Of a DNA stretch of 64,000 bases, positions 19,177-28,400 are shown piece by piece. Source of the DNA: Promethearchaeota archaeon (GTDB lineage Archaea; Asgardarchaeota; Lokiarchaeia; Sigyniarchaeales; SOKP01); NCBI GenBank assembly GCA_019057795.1, contig JAHLWS010000077.1, positions 1-64,000 of the forward strand, read 5' to 3'. The position numbers and the translations under genes are program-made. The notes below the pieces were generated by a model. The model had not been told where the DNA came from and did not search any database. It saw only the letters and a list, made by a program, of their open reading frames with translations. The stretch's first letter is position 1; each line of letters begins with the position of its first letter.

Positions 19177-20013
19177 TCAAATACTTGTATCATGCCCACA
19201 TTTTGTACAAAATTTAGTGTTTGGAATAATCTCCTTCCCACAATTTTGGCAATAATGAGCTTTTTTGGCGAGAATATCTTTAGGTTCTTGCGTAATAAAG
19301 ATTTTTCTTTCTTCTGTCTTTTTTTTATACAATTTATAGATTCCTACAGGCACACCTATACACAAAACAGCTCCAATACCAAATAAAACTACAATACCCA
19401 AGAAATAACCCCCAGAATATTCTGGTTCTGGATAAGTCCAAATTAATTGTGGATAATCCTCACTACTGTAAGCTCCTTCTTTTGAATGTCCCTGAACATA
19501 GCCTGTTTGCAAATTATTTGAAGCGTTAACACAAATAGAAATACTATTTCTTCCTTGTATAAAGTCAGTAATATCAATCTTATAGATTTTTCCTTCAGCT
19601 ACAGTGAAAGTTGTAATTATTTCTTTATGTTCAGGTTTATTCACCCAATTAATTGTGTATTCGTTCCAAGTATCGCTTATCAAACATACCATTACATTAA
19701 AAGTCTCTGAAACGTAATACATATCTATTGAAATTTCTGCTTTTGTCCAACCCGCAGGTTTATCAGAAAAATTAAAGTATAAATATGCTTCAGTCCACCC
19801 AAGACCGCGGTCTCCAAATATTAACCAGTTTTTTCCGCCATAATTTGAAGTTGGATTATACGTATATATGTACGCGTCTTTCTCTGCTACAGTTGATACA
19901 GTTTCATCGCTTGCTATACATCCTATAAGTGTAATGTTAAACGTTAATCCAATTACAATTAGTATCCCTACTATTACAAATAATTTTTTTTTTAACATTT
20001 TTTTCAACTTCAT
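19177..20013 (-). CDS. Secreted, membrane-anchored DNRLRE-domain protein with zinc ribbon
   Basis: Residues 8-30 (LFVIVGILIVIGLTFNITLIGC) form a signal peptide or anchor after a lysine-rich start. Residues about 38-195 match the DNRLRE/CBM-like beta-sandwich pattern: STVAEKDAYIYTYNPTSNYG, then GWTEAYLYFNF, a WNEYTINWVNKP strand and DITDFIQG. A second membrane segment follows (GGYFLGIVVLFGIGAVLCIG), then a basic stop-transfer and a C-terminal zinc ribbon (YCQNCGKEI...FCTKCGHD). The predicted topology has the sandwich outside and the ribbon in the cytoplasm. DNRLRE domains are usually found in cell-surface and secreted proteins and may bind glycans. The gene is monocistronic. Confidence 0.82.
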   Translation of the reverse strand: MKLKKMLKKKLFVIVGILIVIGLTFNITLIGCIASDETVSTVAEKDAYIYTYNPTSNYGGKNWLIFGDRGLGWTEAYLYFNFSDKPAGWTKAEISIDMYYVSETFNVMVCLISDTWNEYTINWVNKPEHKEIITTFTVAEGKIYKIDITDFIQGRNSISICVNASNNLQTGYVQGHSKEGAYSSEDYPQLIWTYPEPEYSGGYFLGIVVLFGIGAVLCIGVPVGIYKLYKKKTEERKIFITQEPKDILAKKAHYCQNCGKEIIPNTKFCTKCGHDTSI

Positions 20014-20410
20014 TCCTGAAAATTGCTTAGATTTTTGATCAAATAACTATCAGAATAAAAAATATTTAACATTTTGGCAAAAATGATTTTTATAATGTTT
20101 TTAATTCCGCTTCCCTTTATCTTAATTGCTTAATCTATTAACTAATTTATAAGCAATAATATTAGTAGTAATAATAAAGATGTAACGTGCTTAATATAAT
20201 TAAAAGTATATGTATCTATGAATAATTTAATTATATTTAGCTCTTCCTTATGCTTTTACAGTTAAAGTTTCACGTAAAGTTAAAATGTTACAGGAATAGT
20301 CTTAACGAAATAAATCTAAAGAAATAAAAGTTAGGTTTAGACCAAAATTCTATCTTGATTAAAAACAAAACTAAAAACCAGAATAAAATAAAAAAAAAAG
20401 AGAGCTAGAG
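20014..20410. other. Intergenic, no gene seen
   Basis: About 400 bases of AT-rich sequence upstream of the DNRLRE gene contain its promoter, presumably near 20030-20110. No open frame of note, RNA gene or repeat is visible. Confidence 0.4.
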
Positions 20411-20553
20411 TTAGAGGTTTTTGAAAGACTTGAAGTATTCGCACGCCCCTCCCTTTATTAAGGCGAGGCTCGTAATGCTCGAGTAGGCTGCTTTGTAATT
20501 CTCGTCTTTTAGCATATCTATTACTTGTTCTCTCGAGTCGAACTTAACTATTA
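20411..20553 (-). pseudogene. GC-richer C-terminal gene remnant
   Basis: A minus-strand frame of about 47 codons reads FDSREQVIDMLKDENYKAAY, continues with SSITSLALIKGGACEYFKSF and ends with TAA at 20411. Codon use (CTCGAG, GCC, GGGG) is GC-richer than the surroundings. No start codon is present, and its 5' side stops at a junction with the plus-strand HEPN-like fragment at about 20545. I could not name the family; foreign origin is likely. Confidence 0.35.
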
Positions 20554-20986
20554 TAAAAATTTACAAAACATTTGGAATTTTTTTGATAAGTATTCTTACT
20601 GGTTTGATGATACCTTGATACTTTTGTTGGACACCAATGAAAGGAGGGATTCAAAAAAATCCATTATCTTTTTGTTAGAGGAAGATGTGTGGAGCACGGA
20701 TGAGGTCTATGGAAAATATCTCATAGAGGAAAATAAAGCGGGTATAACCATTAGCTATTCCCGAAGGGAGAGAAATATAAATCAAATTACATTAGAAACA
20801 AAAGAGGAGTCTGAAATAAAAGATTGGATTTGTAAAGATGCGATACGACATATCAGAACCAGTTTGAATTCTTATGGGGTAAGTTGGAAACAGAAATACA
20901 GGCGTGCATTGAAGAAATTTTCCATAAATCCCCAAAATTTACTCTCAAACCAAATTATTTACAAAATCAGCTCGATAAAACAATAG
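20525..20986 (+). pseudogene. 5' part of a frameshifted, start-less HEPN-like gene
   Basis: The frame has no Met codon apart from the TTG at its edge, and its first ~10 codons overlap the remnant on the other strand, so the real 5' end seems lost. Plausible coding runs from about NYYKNLQNIWNFFDKYSYWF to DWICKDAIRHIRTSLNSYG, near 20880. Beyond that the frame turns into lysine-rich text that looks like the shadow of the frame at 20884-21261. A single-base shift near 20870-20885 would join both into one protein. No enzymatic motif is seen in this half. Confidence 0.45.
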
Positions 20987-21261
20987 AAATTTCCGAACAA
21001 TGGGCAGAGGCGGGATTACTTAACTTAGGAAGGATTGTAGAACACTGGTTACTAAATAAACTGGGAATAAAAAATGCACCACTTTTTTTCGATCTTATTA
21101 GAGAAGCAGAGATTGCTGGTTTAATAGATAAGAATGAGGTAAAACTCTTAAGGTATATTAGAACTAATTATAACGATTTGAAACATAAAACTTGCTATAA
21201 AATTGATATTGAGGATATAAACTTAAAGGTAAAAAGCTTTTCTAATTTATTCAAATCTTAA
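20884..21261 (+). CDS. HEPN-like C-terminal part of the frameshifted gene
   Basis: The 125 residues are helical and read LLNLGRIVEHWLLNKLGIKN, LIREAEIAGLIDKNEVKLLRYI and then RTNYNDLKHKTCYKI. The last stretch has the look of the R...(x)H segment of HEPN-type or DUF4145-like domains, but the spacing is not the standard R-x4-H, so activity is doubtful. The TTG start is not convincing. The piece is better read as the 3' half of the gene whose 5' half is in the other frame. Confidence 0.45.
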   Translation: METEIQACIEEIFHKSPKFTLKPNYLQNQLDKTIEISEQWAEAGLLNLGRIVEHWLLNKLGIKNAPLFFDLIREAEIAGLIDKNEVKLLRYIRTNYNDLKHKTCYKIDIEDINLKVKSFSNLFKS

Positions 21262-21267
21262 TCTTGA

Positions 21268-22548
21268 CTAGAAAAACTCAATCTTTTTATTTTTTCTTGA
21301 GAATAATTTTCTGATAAATTTTTTTAGTCTTTCTTTTTTTTTCACTATATCAATAATTTCATCTAGCTTTTTTAATAAAACATATTGAATAGAATTAGCT
21401 TGTTGAGACAGAAAATGATCATAAGAAAACCTTTCTTCAATTAATTGTCTAAGATTTCTGGTGTATGATATGTAATTATCAAATAAACTATTATCTATAT
21501 TATCTAAAGCAAAATTAACTTCTAATTCTATCCTTATTTCTCTGAAATTGTAGTCTGATAACACTTCAGACAGATAAGTATATTGGGGATGATTAGTAAT
21601 CAAATACAATCCTCCCGTTGTCAATTTAAATAAAATTTTATAATTAAAATATGGATGTTTTAAATTCATTAAAATCTCAGCCTTATTATTGCGAGTTATA
21701 GATATTACAAAATCTTTCGGTACTTTAAAATTAGGAATGCTAATCCAATTTAGATATTTTTTTAAATCAAATTTTATCTCTTCAATGTAGGAGTCTCTAT
21801 TCAAGATAGGAATATCCTCAATTGTTAACCCTCTATATTCTAAATCTTCTAAATTTTCTACACGATGTTGCATATCCTTATTAAGATCATTAATTTTAAT
21901 ATTCCAACCCCTTTGGAAGAAATATGCAATATCTCTTAATAAAAGATATGGAGATATTTCCAATAAGAAAAGATCTATTTTATCTCTATTCTCAAGGAGT
22001 TTTAATTTTGTTTCCTCGGGTAGGTTTGCTAAAAATGAACCATATTGTTGCTTTATTCCTTCTGGTTCATCAAGACGATAATTCATTCTGAGATCTTCAT
22101 TATAAACGATAACCATCCTAAAAATTTGATTAAAATCAAGCTCTTCATTCGGAAATAAATTTTTTAATTGATTATCTGTAACATTAAGTATGAATAAGTT
22201 TGTAATATTATCACTTGGTTCTTCACCACCAATGTTTGATTGCTCGTGGTTTTTCTTAATATTCTCCAATCGGGAAACGGTATACGAATCAGGGTCATCA
22301 TCTATTACTTTATGGTGCAATGGGCACATTAAAAGAAGATTATCAAATCCGTGTCTCTCCTCATCGGATTGTTTAGGATCATATCTTGGAGACCCCTGTT
22401 TTTTACCCTTAATATGACAAATCTCTCCAGTTACAGTTCCGCTCTCCTCATCGACAAGAGGAGTATTACAATTAGGAAAATAACACTGATTATCAGACAC
22501 TGCGAATAATCTTTTTACAGTTTTTTGGCGTGGTGAACTTAAGGTCAT
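21268..22548 (-). CDS. HNH endonuclease, defence-island type
   Basis: Residues 1-105 are a very recognisable HNH domain: KRLFAVSDNQCYFPNCNTPLV, GEICHIKGKKQGSPRYDPKQ, then FDNLLLMCPLHHKVIDDDP and YTVSRLENIK. Cys pairs bind zinc and the His of ICHI together with PLHHKVID forms the catalytic site. This family is common in bacterial and archaeal defence islands. Residues 110-426 are an unrecognised helical region with a basic end (KKKERLKKFIRKLFSRKNKK). It ends with TAG and is convergent with the HEPN-like fragment, the two stops being only 7 bases apart. Confidence 0.82.
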   Translation of the reverse strand: MTLSSPRQKTVKRLFAVSDNQCYFPNCNTPLVDEESGTVTGEICHIKGKKQGSPRYDPKQSDEERHGFDNLLLMCPLHHKVIDDDPDSYTVSRLENIKKNHEQSNIGGEEPSDNITNLFILNVTDNQLKNLFPNEELDFNQIFRMVIVYNEDLRMNYRLDEPEGIKQQYGSFLANLPEETKLKLLENRDKIDLFLLEISPYLLLRDIAYFFQRGWNIKINDLNKDMQHRVENLEDLEYRGLTIEDIPILNRDSYIEEIKFDLKKYLNWISIPNFKVPKDFVISITRNNKAEILMNLKHPYFNYKILFKLTTGGLYLITNHPQYTYLSEVLSDYNFREIRIELEVNFALDNIDNSLFDNYISYTRNLRQLIEERFSYDHFLSQQANSIQYVLLKKLDEIIDIVKKKERLKKFIRKLFSRKNKKIEFF

Positions 22549-22697
22549 AGTTGAATAACTAAAAGGATTTTTTAATTTTATGAATTATTACGCAATTTAG
22601 CTATTTAAATAGAAGAGATTTAAGGTTTAATAAAGTCTTATTATATTAATAAGGAAATATCATTATAGATGGGAAAAAAAAAAAAAAATTATTTTGA

Positions 22698-22853
22698 ATG
22701 AAAATGAATAATCCAAATAGTAAAAATGAGTTTAAAATTAATAAATATGTTACACTAAGGATTATTGGAAAGGAAGTGCATATTTATGTTGGAAGACAAG
22801 AATTTAGACAATGTAAAGGTTATAAAACCGTCCCAAATCATCTACTTTACTAA
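22698..22853 (+). pseudogene. N-terminal scrap of an archaeal LRR-type protein
   Basis: A 51-codon frame starting at ATG 22698 (or 22704) reads NEFKINKYVTLRIIGKEVHI and YVGRQEFRQCK. This resembles the conserved opening of a family of archaeal leucine-rich-repeat proteins ('EF.VN.YI.LKL....T.IYV....F.QCKYLL'). After QCK the sequence departs into the reverse strand of the GIY-YIG-like gene, so the copy is cut off there. It is a remnant, probably not functional. Confidence 0.4.
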
Positions 22854-23148
22854 AAGTATATTGAAAAGTGCACGTTCCGTATTTATCATCAAATTTTGTT
22901 ATCCTTCTTAATAAATGGATTGTTAAACCTTCTGAATGGGGATAATTTTTTGTTTCTATTACGACTTTATTAAACTATTTCAAGCGAGTCTTTATATTTT
23001 TAGTTTGTCCTATTGCTATAATTCCATCCTTATCTTCACCAAGAAATCTCTGGATAGATATAGATTTTCCATTATTATCGACAAGTCGAAATCTATAAAC
23101 GCCCTTACCTTCGTAAACTGGCAGATTTTCGATATTTTCCCAATTCAT
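22804..23148 (-). pseudogene. GIY-YIG-like protein interrupted by TAG
   Basis: From ATG 23148 the minus strand reads VYEGKGVYRFRLVDNNGKS, IIAIGQTKNIKTRLK, then TAG at 22975-22977, then FNKVVIETKNYPHSEG and LLRRITKF. The text fits a GIY-YIG-like nuclease-fold domain ('GVY.fR......GI..IGQs.nl..RL..F.....HS.g'). The amber codon replaces a residue that would fit glutamine (CAG), so it is a single point change. The end beyond 22850 merges into the LRR scrap on the other strand, so the C-terminus is lost too. Confidence 0.55.
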
Positions 23149-23170
23149 CTCTTATCACATTTCTATAGTT

Positions 23171-24727
23171 TTAATCCTCTAAATAAGGTTTCAATTTTAT
23201 TAATACCTCTTTTTCTATCAAAGTGGGATCTTGTCGGTAGTTCCCATCAATAAAATCTAATTGAATTACAGAAAAACCTTTGGACTCTATTTTATTCCTT
23301 TTTTCTTTATCTTCTTCTTGTACGTGGTCGGAAGCGTGAGGAGGTCCATCAACAAAGACATAAATCTCATTTCTATCTTGTTTATAGTAAAAATCCGCTG
23401 TAGCTATTGGTATATCATTATCAGTAAATAATTTTTGTGCTTCATCTGGTAAGGGTAATTTTTGGCGTAATATTTCGTCCAATACCATTTTTTCTAGTTC
23501 AGAATCACATTTTTCCTTAAGATTTTTTAATTTTTCTCTCAGATTAAGCTTAGAAACTTCTGATATTTCTTCTAATTTACAATTATTTAAGGAATTTATT
23601 AAAGGAAGAATTATTTTACGATTTAAGAGATTATGTTCAAATTGATTACGAAATCTTAATAGACAGTTATAACACGCGGTTATACAGGCATCCATAGTTT
23701 CTTCATAAGGCTCTAGCGATTTAACATGTAATATTCTAAATAAGTTTTCAATAAATTTATCAAATCGGTCTAGTGAGGTATTTAGCAACGATTTTAATAC
23801 TCCCGTGCCTCCTTCTTCTGTTTCAAAAATAACAATCGATTGCTCATTTTTGCCTGGAATTGGGTTGAGAAAACTACTTATTTCTGACTCTTCTAAATTA
23901 TATGTGAGCATTATACTTTGAATTATAGCTTCCTTTAAAGTAGTGTAATAAGAAGTTGGATCGAAATCTCCAATTAAAGAAAAATCAAATACTACTACAT
24001 CGTGAATTCCATCAATAAATAACCAGAAATCTTTTTGGAGATGGCGTTCGCTACCACCCTTCGGACACGCCTCAATATGGGTTCCGGCTTCATTGTCGTG
24101 TAACCATTGACCACAAGCACTGCAAAAGTTAAAACTATGGAGTTCTATTTCATTGGTAGTTTTCGATTTGATCCGAGAACCTTTATTTACCATATAAATA
24201 TTTCCATTATGTTCATACGAGATTTTTGCGATTTGGTTTTGATCACATGTGATTCCATAATTTACAATTTTGGATTTTTTATGCTTATAATTTATTGTTA
24301 TTTCATATCCCTTGATCTGCCTACTTTCTTCGTCGCAGGTAATCCTAGGACCGCTTGTCGAGAACATTTGAGGAAACCTAAGGCTCGATTTAAAACTACT
24401 TAATCTTATTTCGGCATCGCAAATCGGGCACTTTATTAAAGAAGTAGAGGTTGAACTTGCGCTATCGATCAAAATTTCATTACAATTTTCGCAAATATAA
24501 ATGTTATCGATATTTAACTCGCCCCCTTCAGATTTAACCATCGCTCTATTAATATTATACTTATTACCTAAAAAGTAAACTTGATTGTGAGGAGCAAATT
24601 CTCGAATCGCTATAACGGAAGATCGCCAATTATCGTAATATTTAGATTTATCTTGATTAAACATAGTCAACAATGTAGTATCGCTTGGAAACGCGTAATT
24701 TGGTAAAAAACCATAATTTCTTAACAT
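23171..24727 (-). CDS. DUF1998 protein with C-terminal endonuclease domain, N-terminally truncated
   Basis: It starts with MLRNYGFLPNYAFPSDTTLL, which in longer relatives is the join between a DEAD/DEAH helicase core and the DUF1998 domain. Zinc pairs follow (ICENCNEI, IKCPIC; FCSACGQW). The DUF1998 signature is ACITACYNCLLRFRNQFEH near residue 345. The last ~110 residues (ATADFYYKQDRNEIYVFVDG; HASDHVQEEDKEKRNKIESKG) look like a Vsr/DUF559-type endonuclease with acidic residues and a DGxxH element. DUF1998 is shared by DrmB of DISARM and MrfA-like helicases. The helicase part is absent: an in-frame TGA lies a few codons upstream. It is divergent from the SNF2 operon at 25434, with decayed sequence between. 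Confidence 0.72.
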   Translation of the reverse strand: MLRNYGFLPNYAFPSDTTLLTMFNQDKSKYYDNWRSSVIAIREFAPHNQVYFLGNKYNINRAMVKSEGGELNIDNIYICENCNEILIDSASSTSTSLIKCPICDAEIRLSSFKSSLRFPQMFSTSGPRITCDEESRQIKGYEITINYKHKKSKIVNYGITCDQNQIAKISYEHNGNIYMVNKGSRIKSKTTNEIELHSFNFCSACGQWLHDNEAGTHIEACPKGGSERHLQKDFWLFIDGIHDVVVFDFSLIGDFDPTSYYTTLKEAIIQSIMLTYNLEESEISSFLNPIPGKNEQSIVIFETEEGGTGVLKSLLNTSLDRFDKFIENLFRILHVKSLEPYEETMDACITACYNCLLRFRNQFEHNLLNRKIILPLINSLNNCKLEEISEVSKLNLREKLKNLKEKCDSELEKMVLDEILRQKLPLPDEAQKLFTDNDIPIATADFYYKQDRNEIYVFVDGPPHASDHVQEEDKEKRNKIESKGFSVIQLDFIDGNYRQDPTLIEKEVLIKLKPYLED

Positions 24728-24826
24728 GTCAATATCGCTAATGTTTCAGGCGATTTTAAACCTTTTACTTTTAATAAAACACTCGAAATTAGGTTCAATC
24801 TTTTTATAGACAGGAGGTTTTACAGG

Positions 24827-25209
24827 AATAATGTTTTAAGTAATAGATATCCATTCTGGGATCAAAATAAATTAAAAGAGTTAAGAACTTTTCACCCCAA
24901 TAAATGGATTGAAATTGGTGAAAATTTAGTTTACAAGTTAAAAGATGATATATTTTCTTTAAATTTGACCCTTATTTAATTATTGGCGACTCTGAGTCTA
25001 AGTCCAGCGTTTTAATTTGTTCTAACAGACGAGATCATTACCCTTTTAAGAAGTTATTCGAAAATTCATTTGTCACTATCTTCAATAGTAACGAGAAGCT
25101 TAATAAAAAGGAAAAAAACTATTTAAAAGGTTTAGAACTAGGTTTCAATTGTTTTGAAAACATTTCACTAAATAGAATATATTCAATGAAAAATACACTT
25201 AAACATTAA
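24827..25209 (+). pseudogene. Frameshifted remnant of unknown gene
   Basis: One plus-strand frame reads NRYPFWDQNKLKELRTFHPN and KWIEIGENLVYKLKDDIFSL, then a shift leads into another frame, PYLIIGDSESKSSVLICSNR, FKKLFENSFVTIFNSN and YLKGLELGFNCFENISLNRI, ending at TAA. Together about 125 residues look genuinely coding. I do not recognise the family. It lies between the truncated DUF1998 gene and the SNF2 operon, so it may be part of the same damaged island. Confidence 0.4.
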
Positions 25210-25324
25210 GGTGTGAAAAATTAAATTATAAGTTCTTCATTTAATCATTTTATGTGTATTAGTAGAGGAAAGAGTTTAAGAGTATAACATTCATTAATGG
25301 TAGCTTAATAATAACTAATTTATT

Positions 25325-25381
25325 GTGATAAAGGTAAATTAATATATAATATCACAAAATATATAGTGATAAAGGTAAATT
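25325..25381 (+). promoter_or_regulatory. 16-bp direct repeats upstream of the SNF2 operon
   Basis: The sequence GTGATAAAGGTAAATT occurs twice, at 25325-25340 and 25366-25381, with a 41-base period. A TATCAC element just before the second copy forms an inverted repeat with its GTGATA. They lie about 50-110 bases before ATG 25434, a usual place for archaeal promoters and operators, so they may bind a regulator of the operon. The role is inferred from position only. Confidence 0.4.
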
Positions 25382-25433
25382 CGTAGACAAAAATGAAAAA
25401 GTTAGTGATATAAATGTTTAAGGATTATTGATT

Positions 25434-28400
25434 ATGGAAGAATTTTACGATATTTTTGAGAGAAATCCTCAAGAGCTTAAAGATCGGCTTATAGTTGGAC
25501 CCTTTAGTAATACTGAGTTATATAAAATAGTTGATATTAATTACATTCCAGGAGATTCAGAAAAGGTTAAATTTTCATTAGTAAATACTAAAACTAATCA
25601 ATTTTTACCATTAATATTAGAAAAGGATGATTTAAAAGAAATTAAATTTGCTTTAGAGTTTAACTTTTCAGGAGATCCATATAGATTTTTTATGCATATG
25701 ATGGGAAATGCTATTCGTTCAAATTTTAATCAAGATCCTCTCTTTGCAGTAGGATCGTCTAAGATAGATCCATTACCTCATCAACTTCTCGCAGTATATA
25801 AATATATTTTACCTCGCCCAAATATTCGATTTATGATTGCTGATGAGCCTGGTGCGGGAAAGACAATAATGGGTGGATTAGTTATAAAGGAATTACTTTC
25901 TAGAGGTGATGTCAAGAGAATTCTTATCGTCGTGCCCGGTTCATTAACAGGACAGTGGCAGGAGGAATTAAAAATCAGGTTTAATGAAGATTTCACTATA
26001 GTTAATTCAGAGATATTACAGGCATTAGGTCCAAGAGCATGGACTCAATTTGATAAAATTATAACTTCAATGGATTTTGCGAAGAATGAAGTGCAAAAAA
26101 AGCGTCAAAAGGGTAAAAGGATCATTAGAAATTCTCTCATTGGTATAAAATGGGATTTAGTAATTGTCGATGAAGCTCATAAAATGAATGCAGAATGGAT
26201 TGCAAAAACAATGCGCCAAAAAATAACACGGAGATATCAATTAGGTCAAGCGTTATCAGACAGCACAGATCATTTTCTATTTCTTACAGCAACACCACAC
26301 AAAGGGAAATCTGATAGTTTCCGTTTATTACTTAAATTATTAGAGCCAGATTCGTTTGATACAGCATATATGGATATCAATTCTGTTTTAAATCAATTTT
26401 TGGATGAGGGTTATCCTATATTCATTCGACGTTTAAAAGAAGAAATGAGAAAAGAGGATAATTCTTATATTTTTCCCCCAAGAGATGCTAAAACTATTAC
26501 TTTCACTCTATCTCCTTTAGAATCTGTATTATACCAACAGGTAACTGATTATGTGAGACATATTTTTAATCTAGCAATTTTTATTGGAGGTCAAAGTAGA
26601 TCTTCAATAGGATTCATGCTTAAATTACTCCAACGTCGTTTAAATTCTTCTGTTCGATCAATCCATCTTACACTTATTCATCGAAAAGAAAAATTAGAAG
26701 AAATACTAAATAATCCTGATTTTGATAAATCTATTAAAGAATTACGTTTACAAATCGAGAAAAGAACTCAGGAAGTCGAAGAAGCTGAACTTAATGATGA
26801 TATTCCTCCAAAAAAAGTTGAAGAACTACATAAAGAAATTTTCTGCTTAAGTATGGCAAGTAATCGGGCTGAATTGGAAACAGAGATTAATACATTAAAA
26901 AAACTCATACATTCTGCTGCTGAAGCTGAAACTGAACAATGTGAATCAAAATTATATAAACTATTAGAATTAATAGAAGAACAATTAGGATCTCAACAAT
27001 TAATCATTTTTACGGAATATAAAGACACTTTAGACTACCTTTTAGAAAGAATTCCAGAGAACTTTTCAAAAGGAATTATTCATGGAGGAATGAATCTCAA
27101 TGAACGTAGAATTGTTCAAGAAAAGTTTTGGAAGAATGATATTCAGATATTACTATGTACTGACGCAGCCAGTGAAGGTATTAACCTTCAATGCTGTTGG
27201 AACTTAATAAATTATGATATTCCATGGAACCCTAACCGACTTGAACAAAGAATGGGTCGAATTCATCGATACCTCCAAGATCATGAGTGTACATTTTTCA
27301 ATTTAGTTGCAATTCAGACATCTGATGGGCAACCAATTGCTGAAGGTCAAGTAGTAGAATTAATTTTTAAAAAATTAGATCTGATGAGGGAAGAATTAGG
27401 AGGAACTGATCGAGTTTTTGATGTTATAGGGAATTTTTTTGAAGAGTGTAAATTTGAAGAGCTTTTAATCCAATCATTAAATAAGGAGCCAATTGATTTA
27501 ACTTCTGAATTAAATAAAAAAAATAGTCAAAAAATAAAAGACCTCTTAGATTTAAAATCAAATATGGATGCTGGTCTTGATTTCTTCATACGACAAAGAC
27601 AAATTTCAGAAGATTCTAGACTTTGGCCAAGATATATTTCTGAATATGTTAGATTGGGTTTCTGGGATGCAGGTGCTCAGATCCATGTTTCCGGCAAGGA
27701 GTCATTCAAGATCCAAGTTCCTCCAAAAATCAATGCTCAAATCAAAAAAAACGAAAAAAAATTCGGTCTAATAGCAAATCGTAATTTAGAGATAACATTT
27801 TATAAACCAATTGAGAAACAACTTTTACTAAATGTCCAACAATATGATTATATTACAGCAGGTCATCCTCTTTTGGAGGCTATAATTGACATTTCGATAA
27901 AAAATGGACAAAAGGACATTCAAAAGGGAACTATTTTTCTGGACCCTTCACATGGTCTTCACGGTTTACTCTGGTTTATTGAAATAATATTCAGTGATGG
28001 TACCGGTGCGAAAGAAGTTTCTCGACAAGTTGTTGTGCTTTTTACATCATATATGGATATCAATAATGGAACTAATGATAAAATAAAATTTCAAGTTTTA
28101 TCACCACAGATATTATGGGATTTGAGACATGCTTTTTCAGCAGCGAGTCGTGTTCAGATGAAACCTTATTTAGATTTCTTCTCACATTATAAAGAATATG
28201 TGGTTGAAGGAATCGGATCAGGGTTATGTAAAAATGAAGAACTTGAATTGATTCAATGGCGACAAAAAGCTAAGAAAATTAAAATGAACGCCCTTGAACA
28301 TAGAGAAATAAGAGAAAGGAGCCGTCTTGAAGCGGAAATAAGTTTATTATTAGATAAAGAAGCAGAGGGCGAAGATGTTGAACAGAAAATTTTAGAAAAG

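Noticed and set aside
8409-23148. TAG reassigned to an amino acid in this genome
   Set aside because: Two genes have in-frame TAG, but many intact genes here end with TAG (for example those at 21268, 40923, 43580, 44873, 48800, 58247, 59333). Other remnants carry TAA or TGA. Mutation is the simpler reading.
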